Part shown: positions 17,338 to 26,700 of the stretch, piece after piece
Numbering within the stretch: the stretch's first letter is position 1
How the letters are laid out: every line of letters starts with the position of its first letter
Assembly (NCBI GenBank): GCA_017551845.1
Contig: JAFZKR010000153.1
Coordinates: forward strand, 1 to 44,770
Origin: Bacteroidaceae bacterium
GTDB lineage: Bacteria > Bacteroidota > Bacteroidia > Bacteroidales > Bacteroidaceae
Direction: 5' to 3'
Length of the DNA: 44,770 nt
Position numbers and translations under genes: made by a program
The notes under the pieces: generated by a model
The model's input: the letters and a program-made list of their open reading frames with translations, nothing else
Database searches by the model: none
Told to the model about the DNA's origin: nothing

Positions 17338-17386
17338 TATATAAAAAAGGTGGAGGATCCCTTCGGTCCTCCACCTTTTTTATATA
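17338..17386. terminator. strong bidirectional terminator between ppdK and the minus-strand operon
   Basis: AAAAAAGGTGGAGGA (17343-17357) pairs perfectly with TCCTCCACCTTTTTT (17367-17381), flanked by TATAT/ATATA, and is capped by a C(TTCG)G tetraloop with a 3-base bulge. It has a T-run on both strands, so it can end ppdK transcription and the long operon that finishes at 17457. Confidence 0.88.
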
Positions 17387-17456
17387 AGCGGGTGACACTG
17401 CATAATTCTCATTACCCGGCTGAAAACTTACTGAAGCTCGTTTATTGGAGTCAATA

Positions 17457-18503
17457 CTACTTGAAAGTATAGTACCAGAAATAGGTGGTGTGATATTCCA
17501 AATAGGTAGCGTTCGCCTGAACTTGTGGTGACTCACCCTTCAGTGGTGCCAATACTTCACAAAAACTTGTATATATCTTTCTTTCCGCTTCGAATTCATC
17601 AGGGAAAGACTCGGCAGCTTCACTGTTCTCGCTAAGCACAAGCAACTGCATATAGTATTCAGGAATGAACCCATTCGAAATCAAAGGTACTATCAATGAA
17701 TCAGCCCTGACGACATCGGACTCCAGCATGGCCAACGCTATCTGCAAAGAACGAGAGTCATAGAAGGGATCATTTACCAAGGATTCCAAGCTGTCAGTCA
17801 GGACATCAGCATCAGCTATAGGATATAGGAAAAGATGTTCACCAACTCCTGTTCCCGGTTTGACGTGATCAAGCCCAAGCATAGCCTTTACTCTAAGCAA
17901 AGTGATTTCCGGTTCTGTCTCCTCCTCATCAATACCTATTGTAAGAGCCTTCACGTAATCGCCTTTGGCAACCAGCTTTTCCATCCTCAAACGACGATGT
18001 ATATTTTCATCTGTATTACCCATATATGCTGTCAGACAAAACAGCAGCGACATGATCAGAAGATTGGATGCAACTGTACGCGAACCGCTGGAAGAGGCGG
18101 AACGGTTAATAAATGACGCTATTTTGAGAACAATCAGAAAAAAAAACAAAAACGATACTCCTACTATCCAAGTGGTAGCGTTCTGTGGAAAGAAACGTTC
18201 TCCGTCAAATCCTGTCAGACATCCCAATAAAAACGCAGAAACAGCAAAGTTGCATGAATACTGCCCGTTACGAAACTTGAAAAGAAGGCGTATAACCGGT
18301 ATAGCCGACAGCACAATAAATATCAGCAGTACAAAGACATATAGGTAACTGACAAGTCCAGTTGTCCTCTTTGAATAATATGGAAAAGATTTGACCGCAA
18401 AGACCAGCAGATCTCTCTGCAAAAACAACCAGCAGAAAGTAAAGGCAAGGAACATGACAAAACAAATGATCCTGATACCGGATGCCTCCCTGTCATTTCT
18501 CAT
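17457..18503 (-). CDS. multi-spanning membrane protein, DUF6057-like
   Basis: The 348-residue protein has about five hydrophobic segments in its first half (for example CFVMFLAFTFCWLFL, LYVFVLLIFIVLSAIPVI, WIVGVSFLFFFLIVL, NLLIMSLLFCLTAYM). A soluble alpha-helical C-terminal half follows (about 170-335) with TPR-like character (VAKGDYVKALTIGI, LQIALAMLESD) and the aromatic end TYFWYYTFK. This layout resembles Bacteroidetes DUF6057 proteins, whose function I do not know. It is the last gene of the operon and overlaps the branching enzyme gene by 11 bases. Confidence 0.68.
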   Translation of the reverse strand: MRNDREASGIRIICFVMFLAFTFCWLFLQRDLLVFAVKSFPYYSKRTTGLVSYLYVFVLLIFIVLSAIPVIRLLFKFRNGQYSCNFAVSAFLLGCLTGFDGERFFPQNATTWIVGVSFLFFFLIVLKIASFINRSASSSGSRTVASNLLIMSLLFCLTAYMGNTDENIHRRLRMEKLVAKGDYVKALTIGIDEEETEPEITLLRVKAMLGLDHVKPGTGVGEHLFLYPIADADVLTDSLESLVNDPFYDSRSLQIALAMLESDVVRADSLIVPLISNGFIPEYYMQLLVLSENSEAAESFPDEFEAERKIYTSFCEVLAPLKGESPQVQANATYLEYHTTYFWYYTFK

Positions 18504-20508
18504 CGGAAGAGATTTTTTTTAGTACCAATGCCGTTCTGGACGGAAGATACAGTTTAAGCCAGCCCTTGTTATTCCCCACATAAAGAGGATCAAAATTTGT
18601 AATATGCTCGCAGGAGTCATCCACACGGCCATAACCGCCGAACTCTCCGTCATCACTATCCAGAATCACCTGATATTTACCTTCAGGAGTCAGGAATCCG
18701 TAATCCTGAAATGATTTGACAGGATTGAAATTGAAAACGAAAACAAGGTCATCACGTCCAAAAGCAAGGACCTGGTCTCCATCATCGTGCCAATATTCCA
18801 CGACAGGACTCTTTTGGAAATCCTTTATTGAACCAATAATCCCGATCATGGCTTTGTCAAAAGCGCCCAACCAGCCGAACGCAAGAGAGTTGTTATCTAT
18901 GAGACTCCATTGACGGCGTGCATATTTGTAGCTCCAGCCATTGCCTTCACGCGGAAAATCAATCCACTCAGGATGGCCGAACTCATTGCCCATGAAATTC
19001 AGGTATCCGCCATTGATTGCCGATGCCGTTATGAGCCTGATCATCTTATGGAGCGCTATTCCTCTGGCCGTAACATCATTACCTCCATCCTTTGTGAAAT
19101 GCCAGTACATATCGGCATCTATAAGCCTGAATATTACTGTCTTGTCTCCCACCAAAGCCTGATCATGACTCTCCACATACGATATGGTCTTTTCATCGGA
19201 ACGACGGTTAGTCACTTCCCAAAAGATACCGGCCATAGACCAATCCTCATCCTTTTTCTCCTTTATTGTTTTAATCCAATAATCGGGTATATTCATAGCC
19301 ATACGGTAATCAAAACCGTATCCTCCATCTTTGAAAGAAGCAGCCAATCCCGGCATTCCGCTAACCTCTTCGGCAATAGTAATAGCTCCAGGTTTAAACT
19401 CATGGATCAGCTTGTTGGAAAGTGTAAGATAAGCTATTGCCTCGTCATCCTGATGACCGTTGAAATAATCATCATAATTGCAGAAAGCTTCACCAAGTCC
19501 GTGACTGTAATAAATCATTGAAGTCACTCCGTCAAACCTGAACCCGTCAAAATTGAACTCCTCCAACCAATAGCGACAGTTTGAAAGCAGGAAATGCAAT
19601 ACTTGGTCTTTGCCATAATCGAAACAAAGCGAACCCCAGGCTGAATGCTCATGTCTGTCTCCCGGCAGGAAATACTGATTCGGATCACCAGCCAGATTGC
19701 CCAGCCCTTCATTCTCATTCTTCACTGAGTGCGAATGGACCAGATCCATAATGACTGAAATACCCATCGAATGGGCAGAATCAATCAGTTCCTTAAGTTC
19801 CTCAGGTGTACCGAATCTGGATGATGGAGCGAAGAAACTGGAGACATGATATCCGAAACTTCCGTAATAAGGATGCTCCTGAATAGCCATTATCTGGATG
19901 CAATTATATCCTGCTTCCCTGATACGCGGAAGAACGTTTTCCCTGAATTCCGAATAAGTACCCACCTGCTGTTTTTCCTGAGCCATACCCACATGACACT
20001 CGTAAATAAGCAGAGGATCCTTCCTGGGTTTGAATTTTTTAATCGAAAAACGGTACGGTTTTTCCGGATTCCACACCTGTGCGGAGAATATATTTGTAGT
20101 ATTGTCCTGTACGACTCTCTGACACCAGGCTGGAATACGGTCTCCTTCACCTCCGTTCCATTTGACACGCATTTTGTAATGCTGACCATGTTTGATGCAG
20201 TCATAAGGGACACGGACCTCCCAGTCCCCGTTGTCATTCACACGATGGAGACTGAACTTTTCCTGTTCCCTCCACTCGTTGAAATCACCTATAAGATAAA
20301 TATACTGTGCATTGGGTGCCCATTCACGGAACACCCATCCGTCGCCATCACAATGAAGCCCATAATATTTGTAACCCTGCGAGAACTGCGCAAGTGTACA
20401 ATTGCCACCCGTAAGTCTCTTCTCTCGCCACATAGCATGGGCATGACGCCCGTCAATTGCGTCCTTGTAAGGAGCTAACCACGGATCATTTTTTATTATT
20501 TTCAACAT
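18493..20508 (-). CDS. glgB: 1,4-alpha-glucan branching enzyme (GH13)
   Basis: The 671-residue enzyme adds alpha-1,6 branches to glycogen. It has an N-terminal CBM48 domain (about 45-150: GWVFREWAPNAQYIYLIGDF), a GH13 barrel with MDLVHSH, the nucleophile Asp326 in DGFRFDGVTSMIYYSHG, the acid/base Glu380 in TIAEEVSGMPG, and the third catalytic region YVESHDQALVGDKT. A C-terminal all-beta domain follows. It is close to the eukaryotic-type branching enzymes and lacks the extra N-terminal module of E. coli GlgB. Within the operon it overlaps both neighbours, which are not glycogen genes. No glycogen synthase or phosphorylase gene is in the window. Confidence 0.95.
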   Translation of the reverse strand: MLKIIKNDPWLAPYKDAIDGRHAHAMWREKRLTGGNCTLAQFSQGYKYYGLHCDGDGWVFREWAPNAQYIYLIGDFNEWREQEKFSLHRVNDNGDWEVRVPYDCIKHGQHYKMRVKWNGGEGDRIPAWCQRVVQDNTTNIFSAQVWNPEKPYRFSIKKFKPRKDPLLIYECHVGMAQEKQQVGTYSEFRENVLPRIREAGYNCIQIMAIQEHPYYGSFGYHVSSFFAPSSRFGTPEELKELIDSAHSMGISVIMDLVHSHSVKNENEGLGNLAGDPNQYFLPGDRHEHSAWGSLCFDYGKDQVLHFLLSNCRYWLEEFNFDGFRFDGVTSMIYYSHGLGEAFCNYDDYFNGHQDDEAIAYLTLSNKLIHEFKPGAITIAEEVSGMPGLAASFKDGGYGFDYRMAMNIPDYWIKTIKEKKDEDWSMAGIFWEVTNRRSDEKTISYVESHDQALVGDKTVIFRLIDADMYWHFTKDGGNDVTARGIALHKMIRLITASAINGGYLNFMGNEFGHPEWIDFPREGNGWSYKYARRQWSLIDNNSLAFGWLGAFDKAMIGIIGSIKDFQKSPVVEYWHDDGDQVLAFGRDDLVFVFNFNPVKSFQDYGFLTPEGKYQVILDSDDGEFGGYGRVDDSCEHITNFDPLYVGNNKGWLKLYLPSRTALVLKKISSDEK

Positions 20509-20954
20509 TGCTTACGGATTTTGATTATCAGTTTGACTATGCCGTTGTCCGTAATGGCCGGCGCATGACCTTCACCGGGAAAGAAAACCGAGAACATCCC
20601 CTTCCTGACATTCACGTATGTATCACACAAACCCGGATAGAATACCACATCCTTTTCAGAAGAATATGGTACGGATGGCTCCGGCAAGAAAGACCCGGAT
20701 ATAAAACCCATTTCCTCATCGGACGATATCGGGATCTGTATGTCAATATAATCCTTATGTACTTCTATTTTGGCATGAGCCCGATTCTGCGCCTCCTGCC
20801 GATTTACATTTACAAAGAGCTCATCACCCTGAAGCACAATCCTACCTGGCTCAAGGGAAGAAAGGTCTGTCCTTTCCAGAAAAGCCACCACCTTGTCCAT
20901 GAGCGGACTGATATTGCTGTAGTTCCCTATCCTGTCAAGTGTGTCGAGTATCAT
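20502..20954 (-). CDS. YhcH/YjgK/YiaL (EbgC-like) family protein
   Basis: This 150-residue protein has the cupin-like YhcH/EbgC pattern: LFVNVNRQEAQNRAHAKIEV, HKDYIDIQIPISSDEEMGF, and FSVFFPGEGHAPAI. Members include E. coli NanQ (YhcH), which speeds anomer interconversion of sialic acid, and EbgC, a beta-galactosidase subunit; the family is thought to act on sugar anomers. The sugar substrate here cannot be told from sequence. It starts 6 bases after the MORN gene and overlaps glgB by 7 bases. The neighbours suggest an envelope or storage-sugar role. Confidence 0.85.
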   Translation of the reverse strand: MILDTLDRIGNYSNISPLMDKVVAFLERTDLSSLEPGRIVLQGDELFVNVNRQEAQNRAHAKIEVHKDYIDIQIPISSDEEMGFISGSFLPEPSVPYSSEKDVVFYPGLCDTYVNVRKGMFSVFFPGEGHAPAITDNGIVKLIIKIRKQC

Positions 20955-20960
20955 CTCTTC

Positions 20961-22013
20961 TCAATATATTATCGTTCTAATTTTTTTACCAGACTTATCA
21001 CGGACAGTGAATGTCCCTGTCCTCATTCCATCCTTGAACACCCCTTCGAGACGAGTGCCGTCCTCCTCCTCAATAAGCCCCTTTCCATCAACGACTCCAT
21101 CAGTGAAACCGCCTTTGTATCCGGTGCCATCCGACAAGCGCATGGAACCATCACCCCATGGTTTGTCACCCTGCCACTCCCCATAATAACTGTCACCGTT
21201 AGCCCAGGTCATCTGTCCTGTCCCGTGTCGACGGTTCTCTTTCCAATCACCTTCATACCGGGAACCGTCTGCCCAGACGAAGGTGCCCTTCCCGTCAGCA
21301 AGTCCATTCCTCAAGTTACCCTGATAACGGTCACCGTTAGCAAAGGTATATGTTCCGTTTCCGGTAATTTTTCCATCCTTGAACTGGCCTTTGTAGCTAT
21401 CACCGTTGGCAAAATGACACTCTCCGTTACCGTTCTCCCTGTCCTGCTTCCAACTGCCCTTGTAAAAGTACTCATGGCTGCTGAATTCTCCTTGTCCTTC
21501 ACGCATACCCGTCTTCCACGAGCCACGATAGACGGAACTGTCCGCCCATACCATCATGCCTGTCCCGCTTCTGCGGTCATCGGACCATTCACCTGAATAA
21601 TAAGCGCCGTCTTTCCAGACATATACACCTTTACCTGAGCGCATATCATCTTCCCATCCTCCTTTGAAGACATCGCCGCAAGCATACTGGAATTCACCTT
21701 CGCCGTTACGGCAATCATCATGCCAATAACCAAGATAGACACTCCCGTCGGCATAATGCATGATTCCCACACCCTCACGCAATCCTTTGATATATGCACC
21801 CTCATAAACGTCACCATTCAAGTATTCCGTATGACCCGTACCTGAGGGCTTACCCAATTTTTTCTGTCCAGTATAAACTGACCCGTCATCGAACGTATAT
21901 GTCATGCGTTTTTCAATCCTGACACTGTCAGGCATGGCGGCCACAACCTCTGCCTGAAAGATTACGGATGCCGATATCACAGTCAGCATACTGATAAAAG
22001 AAGCGGCTTTCAT
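20961..22013 (-). CDS. exported MORN-repeat protein (about 13 repeats)
   Basis: The 350-residue protein has a signal peptide (SFISMLTVISASVIFQAEVVA). About 13 MORN repeats of about 23 residues follow with the pattern GxYxGxW-x5-GxGxxxxxDG (for example YEGAYIKGLREGVGIMHYAD, YYGEWQGDKPWGDGSM). MORN repeats form an extended beta-sheet and often bind lipids or act as scaffolds; bacterial functions are mostly unknown. It overlaps kdsB by 4 bases (ATGA), so it is translationally coupled to an LPS-sugar gene. A periplasmic envelope role is inferred. Confidence 0.9.
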   Translation of the reverse strand: MKAASFISMLTVISASVIFQAEVVAAMPDSVRIEKRMTYTFDDGSVYTGQKKLGKPSGTGHTEYLNGDVYEGAYIKGLREGVGIMHYADGSVYLGYWHDDCRNGEGEFQYACGDVFKGGWEDDMRSGKGVYVWKDGAYYSGEWSDDRRSGTGMMVWADSSVYRGSWKTGMREGQGEFSSHEYFYKGSWKQDRENGNGECHFANGDSYKGQFKDGKITGNGTYTFANGDRYQGNLRNGLADGKGTFVWADGSRYEGDWKENRRHGTGQMTWANGDSYYGEWQGDKPWGDGSMRLSDGTGYKGGFTDGVVDGKGLIEEEDGTRLEGVFKDGMRTGTFTVRDKSGKKIRTIIY

Positions 22014-22765
22014 AAGCTGTTCTGTTTGAGAAAAGACTCGGCTGCGGCAAGATCATCGGGAGTATCTATGCCTATTGTCTCCATATCGGTGATTCCCACC
22101 TTGATTCTGTATCCTGCGGAAAGCCAACGCAACTGCTCAAGACTCTCTGCAATCTCGAGTGGAGACTGAGGCAGCCCGGCTATCGACTCAAGCACCCGTG
22201 CCTTGAATGCATATAGACCGATGTGTTTGTAGTAAACATGCATGGATGCCCACTTCTCTTCAGGAACACCCCTAAAATAAGGTATGACACTTCGACTGAA
22301 AAACATGGCATTCATGTCATTGTTGACGACCACTTTCGGAGAATTAGGATTAGACAATCTCTCAAACGGTGTATCGGACGGAAATGGTTTTACAAGAGTA
22401 GCTATATCCGTCGATTCATCATCAAACAGATTACGCAATGTCAACAATTGGGATGGCTGGATAAAAGGTTCGTCCCCTTGTATGTTTACCACTACATCGG
22501 CATCCACTCCACACTTGCCGAATGCCTCACGACAACGGTCCGTACCGCTCTTGTGGTCCGGTCTGGTCATCAAAGCCCTGAATCCTCCGGTCTCTACAGT
22601 CTCTGCAATGCGTTCGTTATCAGTGGCTACAAAAACATGTTCAAACACCTTCGATGCCTGTTCACATACACGTATCACAACAGGTTTACCTCCAAGCACC
22701 GCAAGCGGCTTGCCAGGAAAGCGGGTTGAAGCAAATCTGGCGGGTATAATTGCAACAAATTCCAT
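22010..22765 (-). CDS. kdsB: 3-deoxy-manno-octulosonate cytidylyltransferase
   Basis: The 251-residue enzyme activates Kdo with CTP to CMP-Kdo for lipid A-Kdo assembly. The family signature is complete: IIPARFASTRFPGKPLAVLG at the N-terminus, VVNIQGDEPFI near residue 95, and MHVYYKHIGLYAFKARVL near 175. Length is normal. Its ATG shares one base with the stop of the upstream penicillin-binding protein gene (TGATG) and its stop overlaps the MORN gene start by 4 bases. This tight coupling puts peptidoglycan synthesis and LPS-sugar activation in one transcript. Confidence 0.96.
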   Translation of the reverse strand: MEFVAIIPARFASTRFPGKPLAVLGGKPVVIRVCEQASKVFEHVFVATDNERIAETVETGGFRALMTRPDHKSGTDRCREAFGKCGVDADVVVNIQGDEPFIQPSQLLTLRNLFDDESTDIATLVKPFPSDTPFERLSNPNSPKVVVNNDMNAMFFSRSVIPYFRGVPEEKWASMHVYYKHIGLYAFKARVLESIAGLPQSPLEIAESLEQLRWLSAGYRIKVGITDMETIGIDTPDDLAAAESFLKQNSL

Positions 22766-25119
22766 CAGAAAGATTCCATTCTATTATATGTTTCAACCGG
22801 TTCAGTACTTACAGAAGAGTAACCGGCACAAGGATCAAAACCTTTAGGCAGGTCAAAACGGGCACTCGGGGAATAGCCCAGATTCACTGAATCAGCATAC
22901 ACTTTCTCCATGAACATACCCCATATAGGAAGTGCGGCGTGTGCGCCCTGACCATGGTCCATATCGTCAAAATGTATGTCACGGTCTTCTCCTCCCACCC
23001 AGCAGCCTGCCACCAGTTCTGGAGTATAGCCCATGAACCAAGCATCAGAATGATTATCAGTAGTACCTGTCTTGCCACCACAATCAACTTTGCTCATTAC
23101 AGGATAGGCCCTGGTGCCACGCAGCCTGAGAGCAGTACCCTCATTCACGACCGCACGCATCATGTCTATCATCTTATATGCCGACTCCTCGCTGATAACC
23201 TCGTTGCTCCTTGCAGTGAAGCGTGCCAGTTCATTTCCCTCTGAATCTTCTATGCGTGTCACATAAACAGGCACAGTCCTGATACCTCTGTTAGGAAAAG
23301 CAGAATATGCACTCACCATCTCCTGCACAGAGACATCACAAGTACCGAGGCAGAGCGACGGAACAGGCTCGATAGACTGGTTTCTCAACCCGTATTCATG
23401 CAAGAGTTCCACAAAGGAATATGGGCTCAACTTACTCATCAGATATGCCGTCACATTATTATTGGAGCGCGACAGTCCCCATTTCAAGGTTACCAGCTGA
23501 CCCAGCATCTGTTTCCCATCATCCTTAGGTTTCCATATCTGACCGGATTCAGTAAGTATAGTCTGTGGTTGGTTTATCACCTGGTCACACGGGGAATATC
23601 CACTTTCCATGGCCAGAGAGTAGAGGTACGGCTTCATGGTGGAGCCCACCTGTCGTCTTCCGGATGTCACCATATCATACATGAACGCCCTGTAATCTGT
23701 ACCTCCCACATATGCCTTGACGTAACCGGACTTGGTTTCCATACACATAAAACCGGTTCTGAGGAAAAACTTCATATATCTCAAAGAATCCATGGGAGAC
23801 ATCACCGTATCTATATCACCGGAATATGAAAACACTGTCATCTTGCGGGGTGTATCAAACACCTCACGTATCTGCTGATCATCGAGTCCTCTCCTGCGGA
23901 GGGCATTATACTGTTCAGTCTGCTGCATTGAACGGACCATGATTCTCTCCACCTCGTCAGCACTGATCCTGGATGTGAACGGAGCAGTTCTGATATTTTT
24001 TTTGGCCTTGAAGAAGTCAGGCTGCAGATACCCTCTCAACTGTGAATCGACAGCGGCCTCAGCATATGCCTGCATTCTGGAATCAATAGTCACATACACC
24101 TTTAGACCATCTGTATAAAGATTGTAAGGTTGACCGTCAGATTTAAAATTCTTGTTGCACCACCCGAAAAGCGGGTCCTGTTCCCAATCCAAAGAATCCT
24201 CGTAATATTGCTGCATCTGCCATCCGCGGTAATCCTTGCGTTCCGGTTTGGTCGCTCGCATTATCTTACGAAGATACTCCCTGAAATAGGTGGCCTGTCC
24301 CACTTTGTGGTCAACCTTGTGATAATCGAGCACCAATTCTGTATTCTGCAGGGAATCTTTGAACTCAGAATTCAGAAAGCCGGCCTTTTCCATCTGCGAC
24401 AGAACCACATTACGCCTTTCCCGGGTCAACTCCTTGCGGCGGAGAGGATTGTAGAGAGAGGAATTCTTGCACATCCCCACAAGCATGGCGGCCTCCTCGG
24501 GATTAAGGTCAACCGGGTCCTTGCCGAAATATGTTCTGGAAGCGGTATATATTCCAATGGCATTGTTGCCGAAGTCGTATTTGTTCAGGTATAGCGTGAG
24601 AATCTCCTCCTTTGTATAGTATCTCTCCAACTTGACGGCGATCACCCACTCGCTAGGTTTCTGGAGCGCCCTCTGAAGAGAATTTCTCGCCACATGTTCT
24701 GTGTACAGCTGTTTTGCAAGCTGTTGGGTTATTGTGCTTCCGCCACCTGCACTACGCTGCTGCAGGATAACTCTTTTGACAACAGCACGAACTATTGCCT
24801 TGGCATCTATTCCGCAATGTTCCTGGAAACGGACATCCTCTGTTGCAACCAGGGCCTGCACTATATATGGCGACAGTTCATCGAATCCCATCCATACGCG
24901 ATTGTCCTCGCTTCGGGCAAAAGTTCCCAACACCACCCCGTCGGACGAAATGACCTGGGTTGCAAACTTGTCAATAGGATCTTCAAGGTCATCAACTGAC
25001 GGGACATCACCCATCCATCCCTTGGAAAGAGAAATGAATATCAGAAAAAGCGCCGCCATTCCGGCTCCAAAAAGTATCCAAAGCCAAATAATAATCTTTT
25101 TCAAAATCTTTCCAGACAT
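22765..25119 (-). CDS. class A penicillin-binding protein (PBP1A-like)
   Basis: The 784-residue bifunctional peptidoglycan synthase has a short cytoplasmic N-terminus and one membrane span (IIIWLWILFGAGMAALFLIF). The GT51 glycosyltransferase follows (EDVRFQEHCGIDAKAIVRA; GGGSTITQQLAKQLY), then the transpeptidase with SxxK as STMK (VGSTMKPYLYSLAM), SxN in SRSNNNVTAYL, and KTG in GGKTGTTDNHSDAWF. The start at 25119 was chosen because a TAnnTTTG box at 25144-25151 lies downstream of the longer alternative (25176). It is the first gene of the long minus-strand operon and diverges from pyrB. Confidence 0.94.
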   Translation of the reverse strand: MSGKILKKIIIWLWILFGAGMAALFLIFISLSKGWMGDVPSVDDLEDPIDKFATQVISSDGVVLGTFARSEDNRVWMGFDELSPYIVQALVATEDVRFQEHCGIDAKAIVRAVVKRVILQQRSAGGGSTITQQLAKQLYTEHVARNSLQRALQKPSEWVIAVKLERYYTKEEILTLYLNKYDFGNNAIGIYTASRTYFGKDPVDLNPEEAAMLVGMCKNSSLYNPLRRKELTRERRNVVLSQMEKAGFLNSEFKDSLQNTELVLDYHKVDHKVGQATYFREYLRKIMRATKPERKDYRGWQMQQYYEDSLDWEQDPLFGWCNKNFKSDGQPYNLYTDGLKVYVTIDSRMQAYAEAAVDSQLRGYLQPDFFKAKKNIRTAPFTSRISADEVERIMVRSMQQTEQYNALRRRGLDDQQIREVFDTPRKMTVFSYSGDIDTVMSPMDSLRYMKFFLRTGFMCMETKSGYVKAYVGGTDYRAFMYDMVTSGRRQVGSTMKPYLYSLAMESGYSPCDQVINQPQTILTESGQIWKPKDDGKQMLGQLVTLKWGLSRSNNNVTAYLMSKLSPYSFVELLHEYGLRNQSIEPVPSLCLGTCDVSVQEMVSAYSAFPNRGIRTVPVYVTRIEDSEGNELARFTARSNEVISEESAYKMIDMMRAVVNEGTALRLRGTRAYPVMSKVDCGGKTGTTDNHSDAWFMGYTPELVAGCWVGGEDRDIHFDDMDHGQGAHAALPIWGMFMEKVYADSVNLGYSPSARFDLPKGFDPCAGYSSVSTEPVETYNRMESF

Positions 25120-25143
25120 CTCTACGGTTTGAACTGTATCTTG

Positions 25144-25151
25144 CAAAAATA
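25144..25151 (-). promoter_or_regulatory. -7 box of the PBP-kdsB-MORN-yhcH-glgB operon
   Basis: The minus strand reads TATTTTTG; the start is expected near 25138, giving a leader of about 19 nt before the ATG at 25119. Confidence 0.5.
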
Positions 25152-25224
25152 ACATAAAATCGGGACACACTCCCACTCTTTGTTCCTTTTTATACCATTT
25201 TATATATTGTTATAGTCACAAAAG

Positions 25225-25254
25225 ATTGGTATTGCTTTTTTATTAGTAATTTTG
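25225..25254 (+). promoter_or_regulatory. promoter of pyrB
   Basis: ATTG (25225-25228), an 18-base spacer, then TAATTTTG (25247-25254). The ATG follows at 25287. No attenuator hairpin is visible in the short leader. Confidence 0.5.
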
Positions 25255-25286
25255 AAATCCGTAAACAACGCGGAAACCCATACAAT

Positions 25287-26204
25287 ATGGACAATACAAG
25301 CAGAAGTCTGATTTCCCTCGAAGGTCTTGACCGGAATGACATTCTCGAACTTTTGAGGCAAGCGGCCACATTCGAAGCAAAGCCTGACAGAAAAATACTG
25401 GACGGCAAGGTAGTGGCCACACTGTTCTTTGAGCCTTCAACCAGGACAAGGCTCAGTTTTGAAACCGCCGTAAACAGGTTAGGAGGACGGGTAATAGGTT
25501 TTTCCGATGCTGCCACGACAAGCTCATCCAAAGGCGAAACTCTCAAAGATACGATCATGATGGTAAGCAATTATGCTGACTTGATTATAATGAGACACTA
25601 CCTTGAAGGTGCTGCCAAGTATGCCAGTGAAATATCGCCTGTTCCCATTATCAATGCAGGTGACGGAGCTAACCAGCACCCCTCGCAGACCATGCTTGAC
25701 CTATATTCAATGCTCAAGACCCAGGGAAAGCTTGACGGATTGAACATCTTTCTGGTAGGTGATCTCAAATACGGCCGTACCGTCCATTCCATGCTGACTG
25801 CCATGCGTTTCTTCAATCCTACATTCCATTTCATTTCGCCGGAAGAGTTGAAGATGCCGACAGAATACAAGGAGTTTTGCACAGAACACGGCATCCGTTT
25901 CACCGAACACTCGGAATTCAATGATAAAGTCATAGCCGATGCGGACATAATCTATATGACACGCGTCCAACGGGAACGTTTCACCGACCTGATGGAATAC
26001 GAACGCGTCAAGGATATGTTCATCCTCCGTAACGACATGCTCGGCAACACTAAGCCCAACCTCCGCATACTTCACCCTCTACCAAGAGTAAACGAGATAT
26101 CGCAGGATGTGGACGCCAATCCGAAAGCATACTATTTTCAACAGGCCAAAAACGGGCTATATGTCCGTGAGGCTCTGATTTGCAACGCATTGAATCTTCT
26201 TTAA
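25287..26204 (+). CDS. pyrB: aspartate carbamoyltransferase catalytic subunit
   Basis: The 305-residue enzyme makes carbamoyl-aspartate from carbamoyl phosphate and aspartate, the committed step of pyrimidine synthesis. The carbamoyl-phosphate loop [12 protein letters not shown] (residues 49-60), the 80s loop [10 protein letters not shown], the aspartate loop (TRVQRERF) and HPLPRVNEI are all present. Length is normal. The regulatory subunit gene begins 2 bases after its stop, so a catalytic-regulatory dodecamer like that of E. coli is expected. Confidence 0.97.
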   Translation: MDNTSRSLISLEGLDRNDILELLRQAATFEAKPDRKILDGKVVATLFFEPSTRTRLSFETAVNRLGGRVIGFSDAATTSSSKGETLKDTIMMVSNYADLIIMRHYLEGAAKYASEISPVPIINAGDGANQHPSQTMLDLYSMLKTQGKLDGLNIFLVGDLKYGRTVHSMLTAMRFFNPTFHFISPEELKMPTEYKEFCTEHGIRFTEHSEFNDKVIADADIIYMTRVQRERFTDLMEYERVKDMFILRNDMLGNTKPNLRILHPLPRVNEISQDVDANPKAYYFQQAKNGLYVREALICNALNLL

Positions 26205-26206
26205 AA

Positions 26207-26671
26207 ATGGAAAAAACAAAAAAATCAGAGCAACTGGTTTCAGCCATCGAGAACGGGACTGTGATTGACCACATCCCTTCAGACAAAGTCTTTGATGTGG
26301 TCAACCTGCTTGGGCTTACATCTATAACTACTCCTATAACCATCGGTGCCAATCTCTCCAGCCATAAAATGGGCAGTAAAGGTATAATCAAGATTGCAGA
26401 CCGCTATTTCAGCGAAAAGGAGTGCAGCAAGCTTTCCGTAATAGCTCCCAATATCGTCCTGAACATAATCAGAAACTACGAGGTTTCCGAAAAGAAGGCC
26501 ATCCCGATGCCTGACGAAGTGAAGGGCATAGTCAAATGCTGTAACCCCATGTGCATAACCAACCACGAACCGATGCAGACCGTTTTCAGGGTTGTTGACA
26601 AGTCCACCGGAACACTACGTTGCCGGTATTGCGGAAAGGATATTCCCAAAAACGGTGTAAAACTGCTCTAA
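26207..26671 (+). CDS. pyrI: aspartate carbamoyltransferase regulatory subunit
   Basis: The 154-residue protein has the allosteric nucleotide-binding domain (VSAIENGTVIDHIPSDKVFD ... NLLGL) and the zinc domain with four cysteines (CCNPMCITNHEPM, then LRCRYCGKDI) that contacts PyrB. The start at 26207, directly after pyrB, matches the family N-terminus; the longer frame from 26180 would overlap pyrB by 25 bases. It allows CTP/ATP control of the enzyme. Confidence 0.96.
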   Translation: MEKTKKSEQLVSAIENGTVIDHIPSDKVFDVVNLLGLTSITTPITIGANLSSHKMGSKGIIKIADRYFSEKECSKLSVIAPNIVLNIIRNYEVSEKKAIPMPDEVKGIVKCCNPMCITNHEPMQTVFRVVDKSTGTLRCRYCGKDIPKNGVKLL

Positions 26672-26700
26672 ACTGATACCGTAGATTTTACCTGTTCCTT

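Noticed and set aside
17252..17536. 94-codon minus-strand frame beyond the DUF6057-like gene
   Set aside because: It crosses the strong terminator and the three-stem element and has no protein-like features.
20457..21596. 379-codon plus-strand frame
   Set aside because: It is antisense to yhcH-like and MORN-repeat genes; the repeat composition keeps the opposite frame open and no domain is visible.
25120..25176. Longer N-terminus of the penicillin-binding protein
   Set aside because: The -7 box at 25144-25151 would lie inside it, and the short form starts with a normal membrane anchor.
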